This document shows, in pieces, positions 15,055 through 24,242 of a stretch of DNA of 64,000 bases. The stretch's first letter is position 1, and every line of letters begins with the position of its first letter. The notes beneath the pieces were generated by a model. The model was given only the letters and a program-made list of their open reading frames with translations. It ran no database searches and had not been told where the DNA came from. Position numbers and translations under genes: made by a program. Origin of the DNA: Dyadobacter frigoris (lineage in GTDB: Bacteria; Bacteroidota; Bacteroidia; Cytophagales; Spirosomataceae); the NCBI RefSeq assembly GCF_005280585.1, contig NZ_SZVO01000020.1, positions 1-64,000 on the forward strand, given 5' to 3'.

Positions 15055-16305
15055 ATGATCAGAAGATTTCTCCCTATGCTGCTGGTTCTTCTTTCGCCCG
15101 CTTGCCTGGCGAATTTTCTGTTGATACCAATGGACAAAACGCAGACTAATCATCTCAAAGCCTATGGTTTGGCGTATGCAATTCTTAAAGATGATGTAGA
15201 ACTGGACTGGCTTTTAAATTATCGCGGAGGCAGTTTCATGGTACAATATTCCAAAGCCATTGAAAGAGAATGTAAGCTGCGGGCAATTTCCTTTGATGTT
15301 TTATCTGATGCTTCGGAGGCGCAGATCATAAGCCAGATCAGTAACCCCAATGTTAATATGGAGGTAATAAAACTGCATACTGCTGCTAAAATTGCCGTTT
15401 ATTCTCCAATAAAAATAAGCGCTTCGGAATTCGAAAATACGGATGCAGTACTGTTGGTTTTGAAATATGCTGAAATTCCTTTTGAAGTTATTTATGACGA
15501 AGAAATATTAAAAGGCGACCTCCCAAAGTATGACTGGATTCACTTGCATCATGAAGATTTTACGGGTCAATTTGGAAGAAATTTAAGGCGCTTGTCGCCA
15601 AATGATATCAAGGCACAAGAGGCCATTGCAAATCGTTATGGCTATACCAAGGTATCACAAATGAAATTGGCCGTTGCCAAATCAATTAAAGAATTTTGTG
15701 CCGGTGGCGGATTTTTGTTTGCGATGTGTTCTGGTGCAGAGACTTTTGATATTGCCCTGGCTGCCGAAGGAATTGATATTGTTGATGGCATTGATGGCGA
15801 CGGTGTAGATCCTAACGCTCAATCAAAACTGGATTATTCCCAAACATTTGCCTTTCAAAATTTCAAACTTCATCTGGACGATGATGATGGAAGTGCGTTT
15901 TCGGATATTAACGCAACCGGTGGGCGATCCTGGTACAGCGAAAATGAAGATTATTTTTCACTTTTTGATTTTTCTGCAAAATGGGATGTAATTCCTGCTA
16001 TGCTCGTGCAGAATCATGAAAACCTGATCCGGGAATTTTTCGGACAGACTAACGCATTTACCAAATATACCGTCAAACCAAACGTGTTGGTGATGGGAAC
16101 AAGCAGCCAGTCAGACAGATACATATACGGAGAACTGGGCCGCGGCCAATGGACGTTTTATGGTGGACATGATCCGGAAGGGCGTCGTGGCGGCAACCGG
16201 AGAATGGCGACCGACCTTAATCTTTACCCCAATTCTCCGGGTTACCGACTGATCCTTAACAATGTTCTTTTTCCCTCAGCCCGGAAGAAAAAGAGAAAAA
16301 CCTGA
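15055..16305 (+). CDS. Exported amidotransferase-fold protein (homologs often labelled asparagine synthetase B)
   Basis: A 416-residue protein starting at ATG 15055; a TTG at 15049 adds two residues. A signal peptide (RRFLPMLLVLLSPACLA) precedes a domain that begins FLLIPMDKTQTNHLKAYGLAY. In the middle is FLFAMCSGAETFD, a nucleophile-elbow-like Cys as in class I glutamine amidotransferase or DJ-1-like folds. Late in the protein is YGGHDPEGRRGG. Bacteroidota homologs are commonly named asparagine synthetase B, but I see no ATP-pyrophosphatase synthetase domain and the protein looks exported, so that name is doubtful. It lies 95 bp after the lipocalin. Confidence 0.75.
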   Translation: MIRRFLPMLLVLLSPACLANFLLIPMDKTQTNHLKAYGLAYAILKDDVELDWLLNYRGGSFMVQYSKAIERECKLRAISFDVLSDASEAQIISQISNPNVNMEVIKLHTAAKIAVYSPIKISASEFENTDAVLLVLKYAEIPFEVIYDEEILKGDLPKYDWIHLHHEDFTGQFGRNLRRLSPNDIKAQEAIANRYGYTKVSQMKLAVAKSIKEFCAGGGFLFAMCSGAETFDIALAAEGIDIVDGIDGDGVDPNAQSKLDYSQTFAFQNFKLHLDDDDGSAFSDINATGGRSWYSENEDYFSLFDFSAKWDVIPAMLVQNHENLIREFFGQTNAFTKYTVKPNVLVMGTSSQSDRYIYGELGRGQWTFYGGHDPEGRRGGNRRMATDLNLYPNSPGYRLILNNVLFPSARKKKRKT

Positions 16306-16414
16306 AAATTGGTGACAGCCACTTTAAATTAATATATTTCCCAGATAAAAATGTTCCGGTATGATTATCTAAAAGGACCGGAACAAAAATTAGCAACCGG
16401 AAATAGCATTACAA

Positions 16415-17326
16415 GTGGGAAGAAAATTTGTGGAATTTATCTTTTTCGGAAATTACTTTGTCGGCACGCTGGCTGTTGCGCTTTCTTTGGAAACTGCTTT
16501 TCAGCTTCAAATTCATTTTAATTCCTCTTTGTATTATTTGTTACTGTTTTTCGGAACGGTGATGTATTATACTTATGCTTATTCAGGTATTACCAGTGCT
16601 AACAATTCCATAAATCCCAGAACAATCTGGTACGCCAAACATCATGATTTCATCAAATGGAGCCAACCTGTTCTACTTTGCATTTGTACGATTTTATCGT
16701 TGGTTTTGTGTCTCAGGTATTGTGAAAATATTCTAAGATTACCAGTGGCGTACTGGGTAGTTGTCAGCGTTATTTGCCTTGCTTCAATTCTCTATTACGG
16801 CTTAATCCCAAAATCTTTTATAAAATTAAACCTTCGAAATACCGGCTGGCTTAAAGCATTCATTATTGGATTTGTCTGGGCCTGTTCCGTAAATCTGTTG
16901 CCGTTGGTTGTTTTACAGATTGAACGCGGCACGTACTATGTCGATCCGGTCTTTGCACTTTGGCTTTTTATGAAAAATTGGATGTTCTGCACAGTAAACG
17001 CCATCATGTTTGATTTGAAAGACTACGAAGACGATTCCAATCAACAGCTTAAAACGTTTGTCGTTCGCTATGGTTTAGAAAAAACGATCTTTTTCGTCTT
17101 GATCCCCCTGTTGACCATCGGTGTCTTTGCTCTGTTGCTTTTTGCACATTTCAGGCATTTCCAAACGGTAATTCTGCTATTTAATCTGACACCTTTTATT
17201 CTAATGCTGACCGTCGCCTGGTCCATGCTGAGGCATAAAAATATTCTATACTACCTCATCGTCATTGACGGCCTTTTGTTGGTAAAAGCAATTTGTGGCA
17301 TCGCCGGTACTCAATTTATTAAATAG
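16415..17326 (+). CDS. UbiA-superfamily-like membrane protein with degenerate first motif
   Basis: A 303-residue protein from GTG 16415 with eight or nine hydrophobic helices. The second Asp-rich motif of UbiA prenyltransferases is recognisable (MFDLKDYEDDSNQQLKTF, about residues 201-218). The first (NDxxD type) is replaced by SGITSANNSINPRT, which lacks the acids. It may therefore be a divergent or inactive prenyltransferase, or act on another isoprenoid. The methyltransferase gene begins 9 bp downstream, so the two probably form an operon acting on one lipid-soluble product. That pairing is inference. Confidence 0.65.
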   Translation: MGRKFVEFIFFGNYFVGTLAVALSLETAFQLQIHFNSSLYYLLLFFGTVMYYTYAYSGITSANNSINPRTIWYAKHHDFIKWSQPVLLCICTILSLVLCLRYCENILRLPVAYWVVVSVICLASILYYGLIPKSFIKLNLRNTGWLKAFIIGFVWACSVNLLPLVVLQIERGTYYVDPVFALWLFMKNWMFCTVNAIMFDLKDYEDDSNQQLKTFVVRYGLEKTIFFVLIPLLTIGVFALLLFAHFRHFQTVILLFNLTPFILMLTVAWSMLRHKNILYYLIVIDGLLLVKAICGIAGTQFIK

Positions 17327-17335
17327 ATAAAAACA

Positions 17336-17968
17336 ATGGATACTGATTTCGACATAGTTGCCCGTCCATATGATTTTATCAGCCGGCTGGTTTTTGGAGA
17401 TGCTTTGGTGAGAGCACAAGTAAGCTTACTTTTCCAGATTTCACCAGAGAGCAGAATTCTTATCGTCGGTGGTGGAACAGGGTGGATTCTTGAAGAAATC
17501 TCGAAAATACATCCATCCGGATTGGAAATTATTTATGTAGAATCCTCTTCCAAAATGATTGAATTATCTAAAAATCGAATCCGTAAAAACAATAACATTT
17601 CATTCATTAATGCGCCTATCGAAAGCTATCAAATTGAAAAACTATTTGATGTGATCATAACGCCTTTCTTTTTTGACCTTTTCAAAAATGACAAAATTGA
17701 GATTCTTTTTTCCGGATTAAACGAAAAGTTAAAAAAAGATGGATTATGGCTTTATACCGATTTCGTTCCAACTAAATACCAGACAAAAATCTGGCAAAAA
17801 CTACTTTTAAAAACAATGTATTTGTTTTTTGGAATATTAAGTAAAGTTGAAGCTTCCGAACTAGTGGATATGGATTTTTACTTTACAGAAAAATATAGCA
17901 AAATTTCTGATAGGTGGTTTTATGGAAAATTTGTAAGGTCGATAACTTATAAGAAAATACTGATGTAA
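17336..17968 (+). CDS. Class I SAM-dependent methyltransferase
   Basis: A 210-residue protein with a Rossmann methyltransferase core: motif I is ILIVGGGTGWILEEI (about 41-55), motif II is IIYVESSSKMIELSK, and a later strand is DVIITPFFFDLF. The layout resembles ubiquinone/menaquinone-type and other small-molecule methyltransferases. It is 9 bp downstream of the UbiA-like gene, which suggests methylation of a prenylated or quinone-like compound. It converges with the Rpn gene, with only 6 bp between their stops. Confidence 0.85.
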   Translation: MDTDFDIVARPYDFISRLVFGDALVRAQVSLLFQISPESRILIVGGGTGWILEEISKIHPSGLEIIYVESSSKMIELSKNRIRKNNNISFINAPIESYQIEKLFDVIITPFFFDLFKNDKIEILFSGLNEKLKKDGLWLYTDFVPTKYQTKIWQKLLLKTMYLFFGILSKVEASELVDMDFYFTEKYSKISDRWFYGKFVRSITYKKILM

Positions 17969-17974
17969 AATTCT

Positions 17975-18910
17975 TTACCGGTTATTCTTCAAATCATTTT
18001 TCACTTTCTGTACAAAATCCTCCGACACATCTGCCAGAACTGCAATTTTATCGACATCGAAGTCATAATTTGTGAGAAGATTTTGGACAAATATTATTTT
18101 ACCTTTTTCTAACCCCTCTTCACGTCCTTTTTCAATGCCCTCCTCAATACCTTCTTCCTTCGCCAGCATCTTAATCGTTTCAATAATTCCCATGGTAGTT
18201 TCTTTACCGGTTAACAAATTGATTTCCTGATCAAATTTACTATTTATTTCAGAATTCTCTATGTATACAAATGTCTTCAGAAAATAGAGAAAACGTCTTA
18301 TTTGTTCATTGTCATATTGCTTGCTTTGGATAAGCGCCCTTGCTATCGTCAGCCTTTGATCCCCCAACTCTTCTTCCGGAACTTTTCCCATTAACAATGC
18401 CTTTTGTGCAGCCAGAACAATTAGTGCAAATGGATTATTCATATCTAACAGCTGTTTTTCACTATGCCGAAGAATTCCGTAAGCATTGAATTCATATGTA
18501 ATCCTTGTCCCCAAAAAATTCTTTTGATATAAAGCAGCCTGATTTTGATTCTTTTGACCCGTAAAAACAGCAAGAGCCACTATCTCAACCTCAAAACGGT
18601 CCAGAATTCTGTAATAATACTGAAACATTCTTTTTGCAAAATTCTTCCCCGCTACCGCCTCAATTTCGATGTGAATTAATATCCATTCCTCTTCGCCACT
18701 ACTCAAAAAAGTTTTCACAAGCATATCCACAAACCGGCTTCCGCCATGCTTTTCCAGTTCAGGAAATAATTCGCTCAACTCCTTATCCATAAATTCAAAA
18801 CCGCGCCCCATGTTGAAAATGTTGTCCGCATCGTCAAAAAAGAACCGCAGCAAATCGGGAAAAGCCTCTTCAAATGCACTTTTCAGCAGTATATCATTTT
18901 TTTTACGCAT
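17975..18910 (-). CDS. Rpn-family PD-(D/E)XK nuclease / putative transposase
   Basis: A 311-residue protein opening with KSAFEEAFPDLLRFFF and containing FVDMLVK, then EWILIHIEIEA (about 80-110). This is the nuclease core pattern of the Rpn (recombination-promoting nuclease) family, formerly annotated as transposases. A repetitive helix EEGIEEGIEKGREEGLEKGK (about 255-275) matches the variable tail of these proteins. Such genes are often mobile and multi-copy and have been linked to horizontal transfer and phage defence. It is the only accessory gene between the 14-18 kb block and the cbb3 locus. Confidence 0.8.
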   Translation of the reverse strand: MRKKNDILLKSAFEEAFPDLLRFFFDDADNIFNMGRGFEFMDKELSELFPELEKHGGSRFVDMLVKTFLSSGEEEWILIHIEIEAVAGKNFAKRMFQYYYRILDRFEVEIVALAVFTGQKNQNQAALYQKNFLGTRITYEFNAYGILRHSEKQLLDMNNPFALIVLAAQKALLMGKVPEEELGDQRLTIARALIQSKQYDNEQIRRFLYFLKTFVYIENSEINSKFDQEINLLTGKETTMGIIETIKMLAKEEGIEEGIEKGREEGLEKGKIIFVQNLLTNYDFDVDKIAVLADVSEDFVQKVKNDLKNNR

Positions 18911-18960
18911 AGATCAACAGCTAGTATAAGTCACTTATTTTATGAAAAGAATTACGAAAA

Positions 18961-18974
18961 CTGACGAACGTCAC
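18961..18974. promoter_or_regulatory. Fnr-like box upstream of ccoI
   Basis: CTGAC-GAAC-GTCAC matches the Crp/Fnr architecture (five-base arms, four-base centre) and is nearly identical to the perfect site at 21550-21563. It lies 128 bp upstream of the ccoI start codon. Confidence 0.5.
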
Positions 18975-19102
18975 TCAGTATAGAGATACAGGTCATCTTC
19001 TCTCCCATTCAAATCCGCCAATTTTGACTAACATTTTAAACAAGTGTCACATTACACTTTATGTTATTTTAAACTCTGGTTTTCAACACGCTTACTCGAC
19101 CT

Positions 19103-21553
19103 ATGAAATCCAACGAATTGATTATTGACAAACAAATACAGACCAGACCTACCTGTTATCACTGCGGAGAAGAATGCAGAGATGAAATCATTCATTCAGA
19201 CGATCATGAGTTTTGCTGTGAAGGCTGCTCGACGGTTTATGATATTTTGAAAGAGAATAATCTGTGCAGTTATTATTCTATTGATGGTGCCCAGGGAATA
19301 TCTCCAGATATATCTTATTTCCAGGGCAAATTTGATTATCTGGATCTGCCAGAAGTGGCTGGAAAATTGTTGGAATTTACCGATGGGAAGCTTTCAAGCG
19401 TCAATTGGCTGATACCTAAAATACATTGTAGTTCTTGTATATGGCTTTTGGAACAATTAAACCGATTCAATCCTGCCATACGAAGTTCTGTTGTTAATTT
19501 CCCTGAGAAGAAAGTAAGAATAACCTTTGATTCTCAACAAATTAAACTAAGCGAATTAGCTGCACTCATTACTAAAATTGGCTATGAACCCTACATCAGT
19601 ATGAACGATGTTGAAGGAAGTCAGAGTCAAAAATGGAACAGAACCCGCTTGTATAAAATCGGGATTGCCGGTTTTGCTTTTGGTAATATTATGCTTCTGA
19701 GTTTCCCTGAATATTTCCACCTTGGTGAAAGTACATCGGATCAGAATCTAAGAACACTTTTCAGCATCATCAATCTCGTATTAAGTCTGCCGGTATTTTT
19801 CTATTGCGCAGCTGATTTTTTCAAATCTGCCTGGTCAGCGCTAAAAGGAAAATATCTCAATATTGATGCTCCTATCGCATTGGCTCTGCTTTGTGTTTTC
19901 CTGACCAGTATCTATCAAATTATGTCCAAAACCGGTCCGGGGTATTTCGATTCACTTACCGGTGCTGTGTTTTTCATGCTGATTGGAAGATATTTTCAGG
20001 ATAAAACTTATGCGGGCATTTCTTTTGACCGAGATTACAAATCTTATTTCCCTGTCGCCGTTACTGTAATAAAAGACGGAAAAGAAAACCGGGTACCCAT
20101 CACTGAGCTTGCTCCGGGCAATATAATGCTTGTCAGAAACCAGGAGTTAATTCCGGCAGATGCTGTCCTGATAAGTAGCAGGGCATTGATCGATTACAGT
20201 TTTGTATCCGGAGAAGCCGAACCCATAGAACGCCACAAAGGTGATACCATCTACGCCGGCGGAAAACAGACAGGATTGTCTGTTGAATTGGAAGTTCTTC
20301 GTAAGGTATCACAAAGTTACCTTACCCAGCTTTGGAACAATGATACTTTTACCCGAGAAAAAGAGGATCAAAATCAGACACTTACCGCCCGGATTAACCG
20401 ATATTTTTCCTCGGTAGTACTCATTATCTCGGGTCTTACTTTCCTGTTTTGGTTCTTTATTTTAAACCAGCATGAAACGGCTTTCAGAGCTTTTACAACT
20501 TCATTACTCGTAGCATGTCCATGTGCATTGTTGCTTTCCTCGACCTTCACCAATGGAAATTTATTAAGTCTTTTTGGTAAATACCGTTTTTATCCAAAAA
20601 ACGCAGATGCTATTGAAAGACTTTCACATATTGATACTATTGTTTTTGATAAAACAGGAACCATCACACAGACAAACGAAGCCGAAATCGAATTTATTGG
20701 AAATAAACTCACAGAAGATGAACTTGTTATAGTGAAAACATTAGCTATGCAATCTTCTCATCCTTTGAGCAGAATGCTTGTTAGAAAACTTGAAAATATT
20801 ACCGGAAGCAGGCGAATGCTCATACATTTTGAAGAAACCGGAGGAGCAGGAATTAAAGCTTTCTGGGGAAAAATCGAAGTGAAACTAGGGTCTTCCAAAT
20901 GGGTTGAAAATACAAATCCGACAGAAAAAACGGATAATGCTTCTCATGTTTATGTTTCTATTGATAAAAAAATAAGAGGACATTTCACCCTGAAAAGCAA
21001 ATATCGTCCTGAACTCGCAAAAACTGTAAATATACTTCAAAAAGAAGGTTTTGAAACTTATCTTTTATCGGGAGACAAACAGACAGACCGCCCTATATTA
21101 TCACCAATTTTCGGAAAAGACACCAATTTATTATTTGAACAAAAACCGGAAGAAAAACTTAGTTTCATTGAAAATTTACAAAAAAAAGAAGGACGTAATG
21201 TTTTGATGATCGGAGATGGACTGAATGATGCAGGAGCTCTTCGTCAAAGTAATGTTGGGTTAGCCGTATCAGATGATATCAACAACTTCTCCCCTGCCTG
21301 CGACGCCATTGTGGAAGGAAATCAACTGGGAAAACTTCCCTCTTTTATAAATCTCGCTAAATCCGGTCAGCGCATTATCAAGATCAGTTTTGCTATATCG
21401 CTTCTATATAATCTGTTCGGTTTGTCGTTTGCAGTTGCAGGAAAATTGTCACCGGTGATAGCTGCCATTCTTATGCCGGTCAGTTCAATAACCATTGTAC
21501 TTTTTACCACTGCTGCAACTAATATTTCTGCCAGAAAATGGATAAAAAACTGA
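19103..21553 (+). CDS. ccoI: Copper-translocating P-type ATPase, CcoI/FixI type
   Basis: An 816-residue inner-membrane ATPase that delivers copper for assembly of cbb3 oxidase. The N-terminus is a Cys-rich metal-binding segment (CYHCGEECRDE ... CCEGC, residues about 18-46) typical of CcoI. A heavy-metal domain follows with CSSC at 109-112. Then come transmembrane helices with CPC at 472-474, the phosphorylation site DKTGT at Asp516, and GDGLNDAG. Length and motifs are complete. It opens the cbb3 cluster, with an Fnr-like box upstream of it and another overlapping its stop codon. Confidence 0.95.
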   Translation: MKSNELIIDKQIQTRPTCYHCGEECRDEIIHSDDHEFCCEGCSTVYDILKENNLCSYYSIDGAQGISPDISYFQGKFDYLDLPEVAGKLLEFTDGKLSSVNWLIPKIHCSSCIWLLEQLNRFNPAIRSSVVNFPEKKVRITFDSQQIKLSELAALITKIGYEPYISMNDVEGSQSQKWNRTRLYKIGIAGFAFGNIMLLSFPEYFHLGESTSDQNLRTLFSIINLVLSLPVFFYCAADFFKSAWSALKGKYLNIDAPIALALLCVFLTSIYQIMSKTGPGYFDSLTGAVFFMLIGRYFQDKTYAGISFDRDYKSYFPVAVTVIKDGKENRVPITELAPGNIMLVRNQELIPADAVLISSRALIDYSFVSGEAEPIERHKGDTIYAGGKQTGLSVELEVLRKVSQSYLTQLWNNDTFTREKEDQNQTLTARINRYFSSVVLIISGLTFLFWFFILNQHETAFRAFTTSLLVACPCALLLSSTFTNGNLLSLFGKYRFYPKNADAIERLSHIDTIVFDKTGTITQTNEAEIEFIGNKLTEDELVIVKTLAMQSSHPLSRMLVRKLENITGSRRMLIHFEETGGAGIKAFWGKIEVKLGSSKWVENTNPTEKTDNASHVYVSIDKKIRGHFTLKSKYRPELAKTVNILQKEGFETYLLSGDKQTDRPILSPIFGKDTNLLFEQKPEEKLSFIENLQKKEGRNVLMIGDGLNDAGALRQSNVGLAVSDDINNFSPACDAIVEGNQLGKLPSFINLAKSGQRIIKISFAISLLYNLFGLSFAVAGKLSPVIAAILMPVSSITIVLFTTAATNISARKWIKN

Positions 21554-21563
21554 TGAACATCAG
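21550..21563. promoter_or_regulatory. Perfect Fnr-like palindrome at the ccoI stop, upstream of ccoS
   Basis: CTGAT-GAAC-ATCAG is a perfect inverted repeat, extending to AACTGATGAACATCAGTT. It overlaps the TGA of ccoI and lies 125 bp before ccoS. An exact -7 box, TAGTTTTG, sits at 21609-21616, with TTTG at 21589-21592. The box centre is near -66 relative to the expected start site, an activator-like position. Confidence 0.6.
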
Positions 21564-21688
21564 TTAAAAACCCATTCAAAAATCATCGTTTGCCGCCAAC
21601 AACTCAGGTAGTTTTGGTTCATGAAACACAGGACCCAATTTTATTTTAAAATACTGATTATCAATAAAATTAACTAAAAACAATTCCC

Positions 21689-21859
21689 ATGAGCGCCCTT
21701 TATGTTTTGATTCTCGTCAGCCTGTTTGTGGCCTTAGCTTTTCTCAGCACATTTATTTGGTCGGTCCGGAAAGGTCATTTTGATGATGATTGTACACCGG
21801 CCATGCGCATACTCCTGGATGACGGAATTACGAATCAAAACCAATCCAAAACAACCTAA
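21689..21859 (+). CDS. ccoS: cbb3 oxidase assembly protein CcoS
   Basis: A 56-residue protein read directly from the sequence: MSALYVLILVSLFVALAFL opens a single transmembrane helix. It is followed by the family-typical FIWSVRKGHFDDDCTPAMR and a short polar tail. CcoS is needed for cofactor insertion in cbb3 oxidase and normally sits between ccoI and ccoN, exactly as here (135 bp after ccoI, 72 bp before ccoN-ccoO). Small size makes it easy to miss in annotation. Confidence 0.92.
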   Translation: MSALYVLILVSLFVALAFLSTFIWSVRKGHFDDDCTPAMRILLDDGITNQNQSKTT

Positions 21860-21931
21860 AAGCTAACCACGGATTTATCTTACTCTACCCAATAATTACC
21901 AATATCAATTCACCATTCTGCTCTCAAAATT

Positions 21932-24076
21932 ATGTCAAACCTTCCCAATCCAGGCATCGCATCCATTGAGCTGGACGAGTTTCAGTATGATAATAAAATC
22001 GTACGAAACTTTGCTATCGCGACGATCCTGTTCGGACTTATCGGTATGCTTGTCGGCCTGTTAGCCGCCTTCCAGCTTGTATTTCCCAACTTAAATATGG
22101 ATTTACCATATACTACTTTCAGCCGAATAAGACCGCTGCATACCAATGCTGTTATTTTTGCATTTGTAGGAAACGGTTTTTTTACTGGTTTATATTACTC
22201 TGCACCAAGGGTATTGCGCACGCCTATGTGGAGCCCTGTTTTAAGTCGGTTCCACTTTTGGGCCTGGCAGTTCATTATTATAGGCGCAGCTATTACTTTG
22301 CCCATGGGATTGTCCAGCGCCAAGGAATATGCTGAATTGGAATGGCCGCTTGATATAGCAATCGCAGTCGTTTGGTTATCAGGACTTACCAATTTGGTGA
22401 TGACAACAATTCACCGTCGTGTTGAACATATTTATGCTGCCATCTGGTTTTACATTGCTTCATTTGTTACCGTTGCGATGCTCCATGTGGTTAATAATCT
22501 GGAACTTCCGGTATCCCTTTTTAAAAGTTATTCTCTTTACGCTGGCGTTCAGGATGCTTTGGTTCAATGGTGGTATGGGCACAACGCTGTTGCGTTTTTC
22601 CTGACCACACCTTATTTAGGTTTGATGTATTACTTTTTGCCAAAAGCAGCCAACCGTCCGATTTATTCATACAGACTTTCCATCGTCCATTTCTGGTCAT
22701 TAATTTTCCTTTACATCTGGGCTGGTCCTCACCATTTGCTTTATACTGCTCTGCCTGACTGGGCGCAAACACTCGGAACCGTATTTTCCGTGATGCTTAT
22801 TGCTCCTTCATGGGGCGGAATGATGAACGGACTTTTGACTTTGCGCGGCGCCTGGGACAAAGTTCGGGAAGATGTGGTTTTGAAATTCTTTGTTGTTGCG
22901 ATCACCGCTTACGGTATGGCAACATTTGAAGGACCGATGCTGGCTTTCAAAAATGTTAACGCCATTGCCCATTATACCGACTGGATCGTTGCCCACGTAC
23001 ACGTGGGAGCGTTAGGATGGAACGGCTTCCTGACATTTGGTATGCTATACTGGCTTTTCCCTCGCTTATACAACCGCCCATTATTTTCTACCAAACTGGC
23101 AAGTTTCCATTTCTGGATCGGGACGCTAGGGATTCTGTTCTATACCATTCCAATGTACTGGGCTGGCTGGGTGCAAAGCTCTATGTGGAAGGAATTTACA
23201 CCCGAAGGTTTGTTAAAATATCCGAATTTCCTTGAAACCGTAACGCAGCTCGCACCGCTTTATTTCCTAAGAAGTATTGGCGGCACGTTATATATTATTG
23301 GTTTTATTGTGATGATCTACAACTTGTGGATGACTGCACTAAAAGGCAATCTGGTTCCTTACGAAAAGGCGAAAGCAATGCCTCTGGCTGCTGTTTGGCA
23401 TGCTGAGAAAAAAGAATTCTGGCATCAGAGATTATTGGAACGGAAACCTTTAACGATCACCATTGTTGCCTTGCTAGTCGTTTCCATTGGCGGTATGATC
23501 GAAATGATTCCAACTTTCATGATCGAGTCCAACGTTCCGACCATTGCCAGTGTAAAACCTTACACCCCACTTGAACTTCAGGGACGTGATATTTATGTTC
23601 GCGAAGGTTGTTATGTTTGTCACACGCAAATGATTCGTCCTTTCCGTTCCGAAATTGAACGTTATGGAGAATATTCAAAATCCGGGGAATTTGTCTATGA
23701 TCACCCGCATCAATGGGGTTCAAAACGCACCGGCCCGGATCTGCACAGAATCGGTGGAAAATATCCTGATTCATGGCACTACAACCATATGGAAGATCCA
23801 ACCTCTATGTCGCCAGGGTCCATCATGCCTCGTTATGGCTGGTTATTGGAAGATGATCTGGACACAGCTTCAACTCCCGGAAAAATCCGTGCAATGCAGA
23901 CACTTGGTGTTCCTTATGAAAAAGGTTATGATAAAATTGCTAATGCTGAATTGCATAAACAGGCGCTGGGGATCCAGTCAAGATTGAAACAAAGCGGGAT
24001 CAAAGCCAATGAAAATAAAGAAATTATTGCATTGATTGCATACCTGCAAAGATTGGGGACGGATATAAAAAGGTAG
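21932..24076 (+). CDS. ccoNO: cbb3 cytochrome oxidase, fused catalytic subunit CcoN and cytochrome c subunit CcoO
   Basis: A 714-residue fusion. Residues about 1-500 are the 12-helix heme-copper subunit (HTNAVIFAF, WWYGHNAVAFFLTTPYLG, HYTDWIVAHVHVGALGWNG). From about 530 the membrane-anchored monoheme CcoO domain follows, with CYVCH (Cys560, Cys563, His564) and MSPGSIMPRYGWL supplying the axial Met region. Together they reduce O2 to water at low oxygen. Fusion of the two subunits is characteristic of Bacteroidota; in Proteobacteria they are separate genes. Confidence 0.96.
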   Translation: MSNLPNPGIASIELDEFQYDNKIVRNFAIATILFGLIGMLVGLLAAFQLVFPNLNMDLPYTTFSRIRPLHTNAVIFAFVGNGFFTGLYYSAPRVLRTPMWSPVLSRFHFWAWQFIIIGAAITLPMGLSSAKEYAELEWPLDIAIAVVWLSGLTNLVMTTIHRRVEHIYAAIWFYIASFVTVAMLHVVNNLELPVSLFKSYSLYAGVQDALVQWWYGHNAVAFFLTTPYLGLMYYFLPKAANRPIYSYRLSIVHFWSLIFLYIWAGPHHLLYTALPDWAQTLGTVFSVMLIAPSWGGMMNGLLTLRGAWDKVREDVVLKFFVVAITAYGMATFEGPMLAFKNVNAIAHYTDWIVAHVHVGALGWNGFLTFGMLYWLFPRLYNRPLFSTKLASFHFWIGTLGILFYTIPMYWAGWVQSSMWKEFTPEGLLKYPNFLETVTQLAPLYFLRSIGGTLYIIGFIVMIYNLWMTALKGNLVPYEKAKAMPLAAVWHAEKKEFWHQRLLERKPLTITIVALLVVSIGGMIEMIPTFMIESNVPTIASVKPYTPLELQGRDIYVREGCYVCHTQMIRPFRSEIERYGEYSKSGEFVYDHPHQWGSKRTGPDLHRIGGKYPDSWHYNHMEDPTSMSPGSIMPRYGWLLEDDLDTASTPGKIRAMQTLGVPYEKGYDKIANAELHKQALGIQSRLKQSGIKANENKEIIALIAYLQRLGTDIKR

Positions 24077-24235
24077 GGGCAACCCTTGTGGTTGCCCAGA
24101 GCCCGGCGACGACCAAACCAGTTCCCGGACGCCGAAAATAGGGCGACCACGAGGATCGCCCCAACCGGACCAATTCCCAGAACGTCGAAAAAAGGGCGAC
24201 CACGAGGGTCGCCCCAACGATCATTAATAATATTC
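24077..24235. repeat. Three-unit palindromic repeat between ccoNO and ccoP
   Basis: Three related units carry GGGCGACCACGAGG(A/G)TCGCCCC or its diverged form GGGGCAACCCTTGTGGTTGCCC. They are separated by spacers sharing GAC-CAA-(AC)C-(AG)TTCCC. Each unit folds into a hairpin. Read on the minus strand they give the well-known spurious GDPRGRP-type peptides. The insertion lies inside an otherwise tight operon. Confidence 0.8.
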
Positions 24236-24242
24236 AATCATC

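Noticed and set aside
15055..16305. Naming the amidotransferase-fold protein as functional AsnB
   Set aside because: The ATP-dependent synthetase domain is not seen and a signal peptide is present; the common database name appears misleading.
23926..24237. Several minus-strand ORFs with GDPRGRP-like peptides
   Set aside because: They are translations of the palindromic repeat cluster and of the end of ccoNO in the wrong strand; repeats of this kind are well known to give such spurious peptides.
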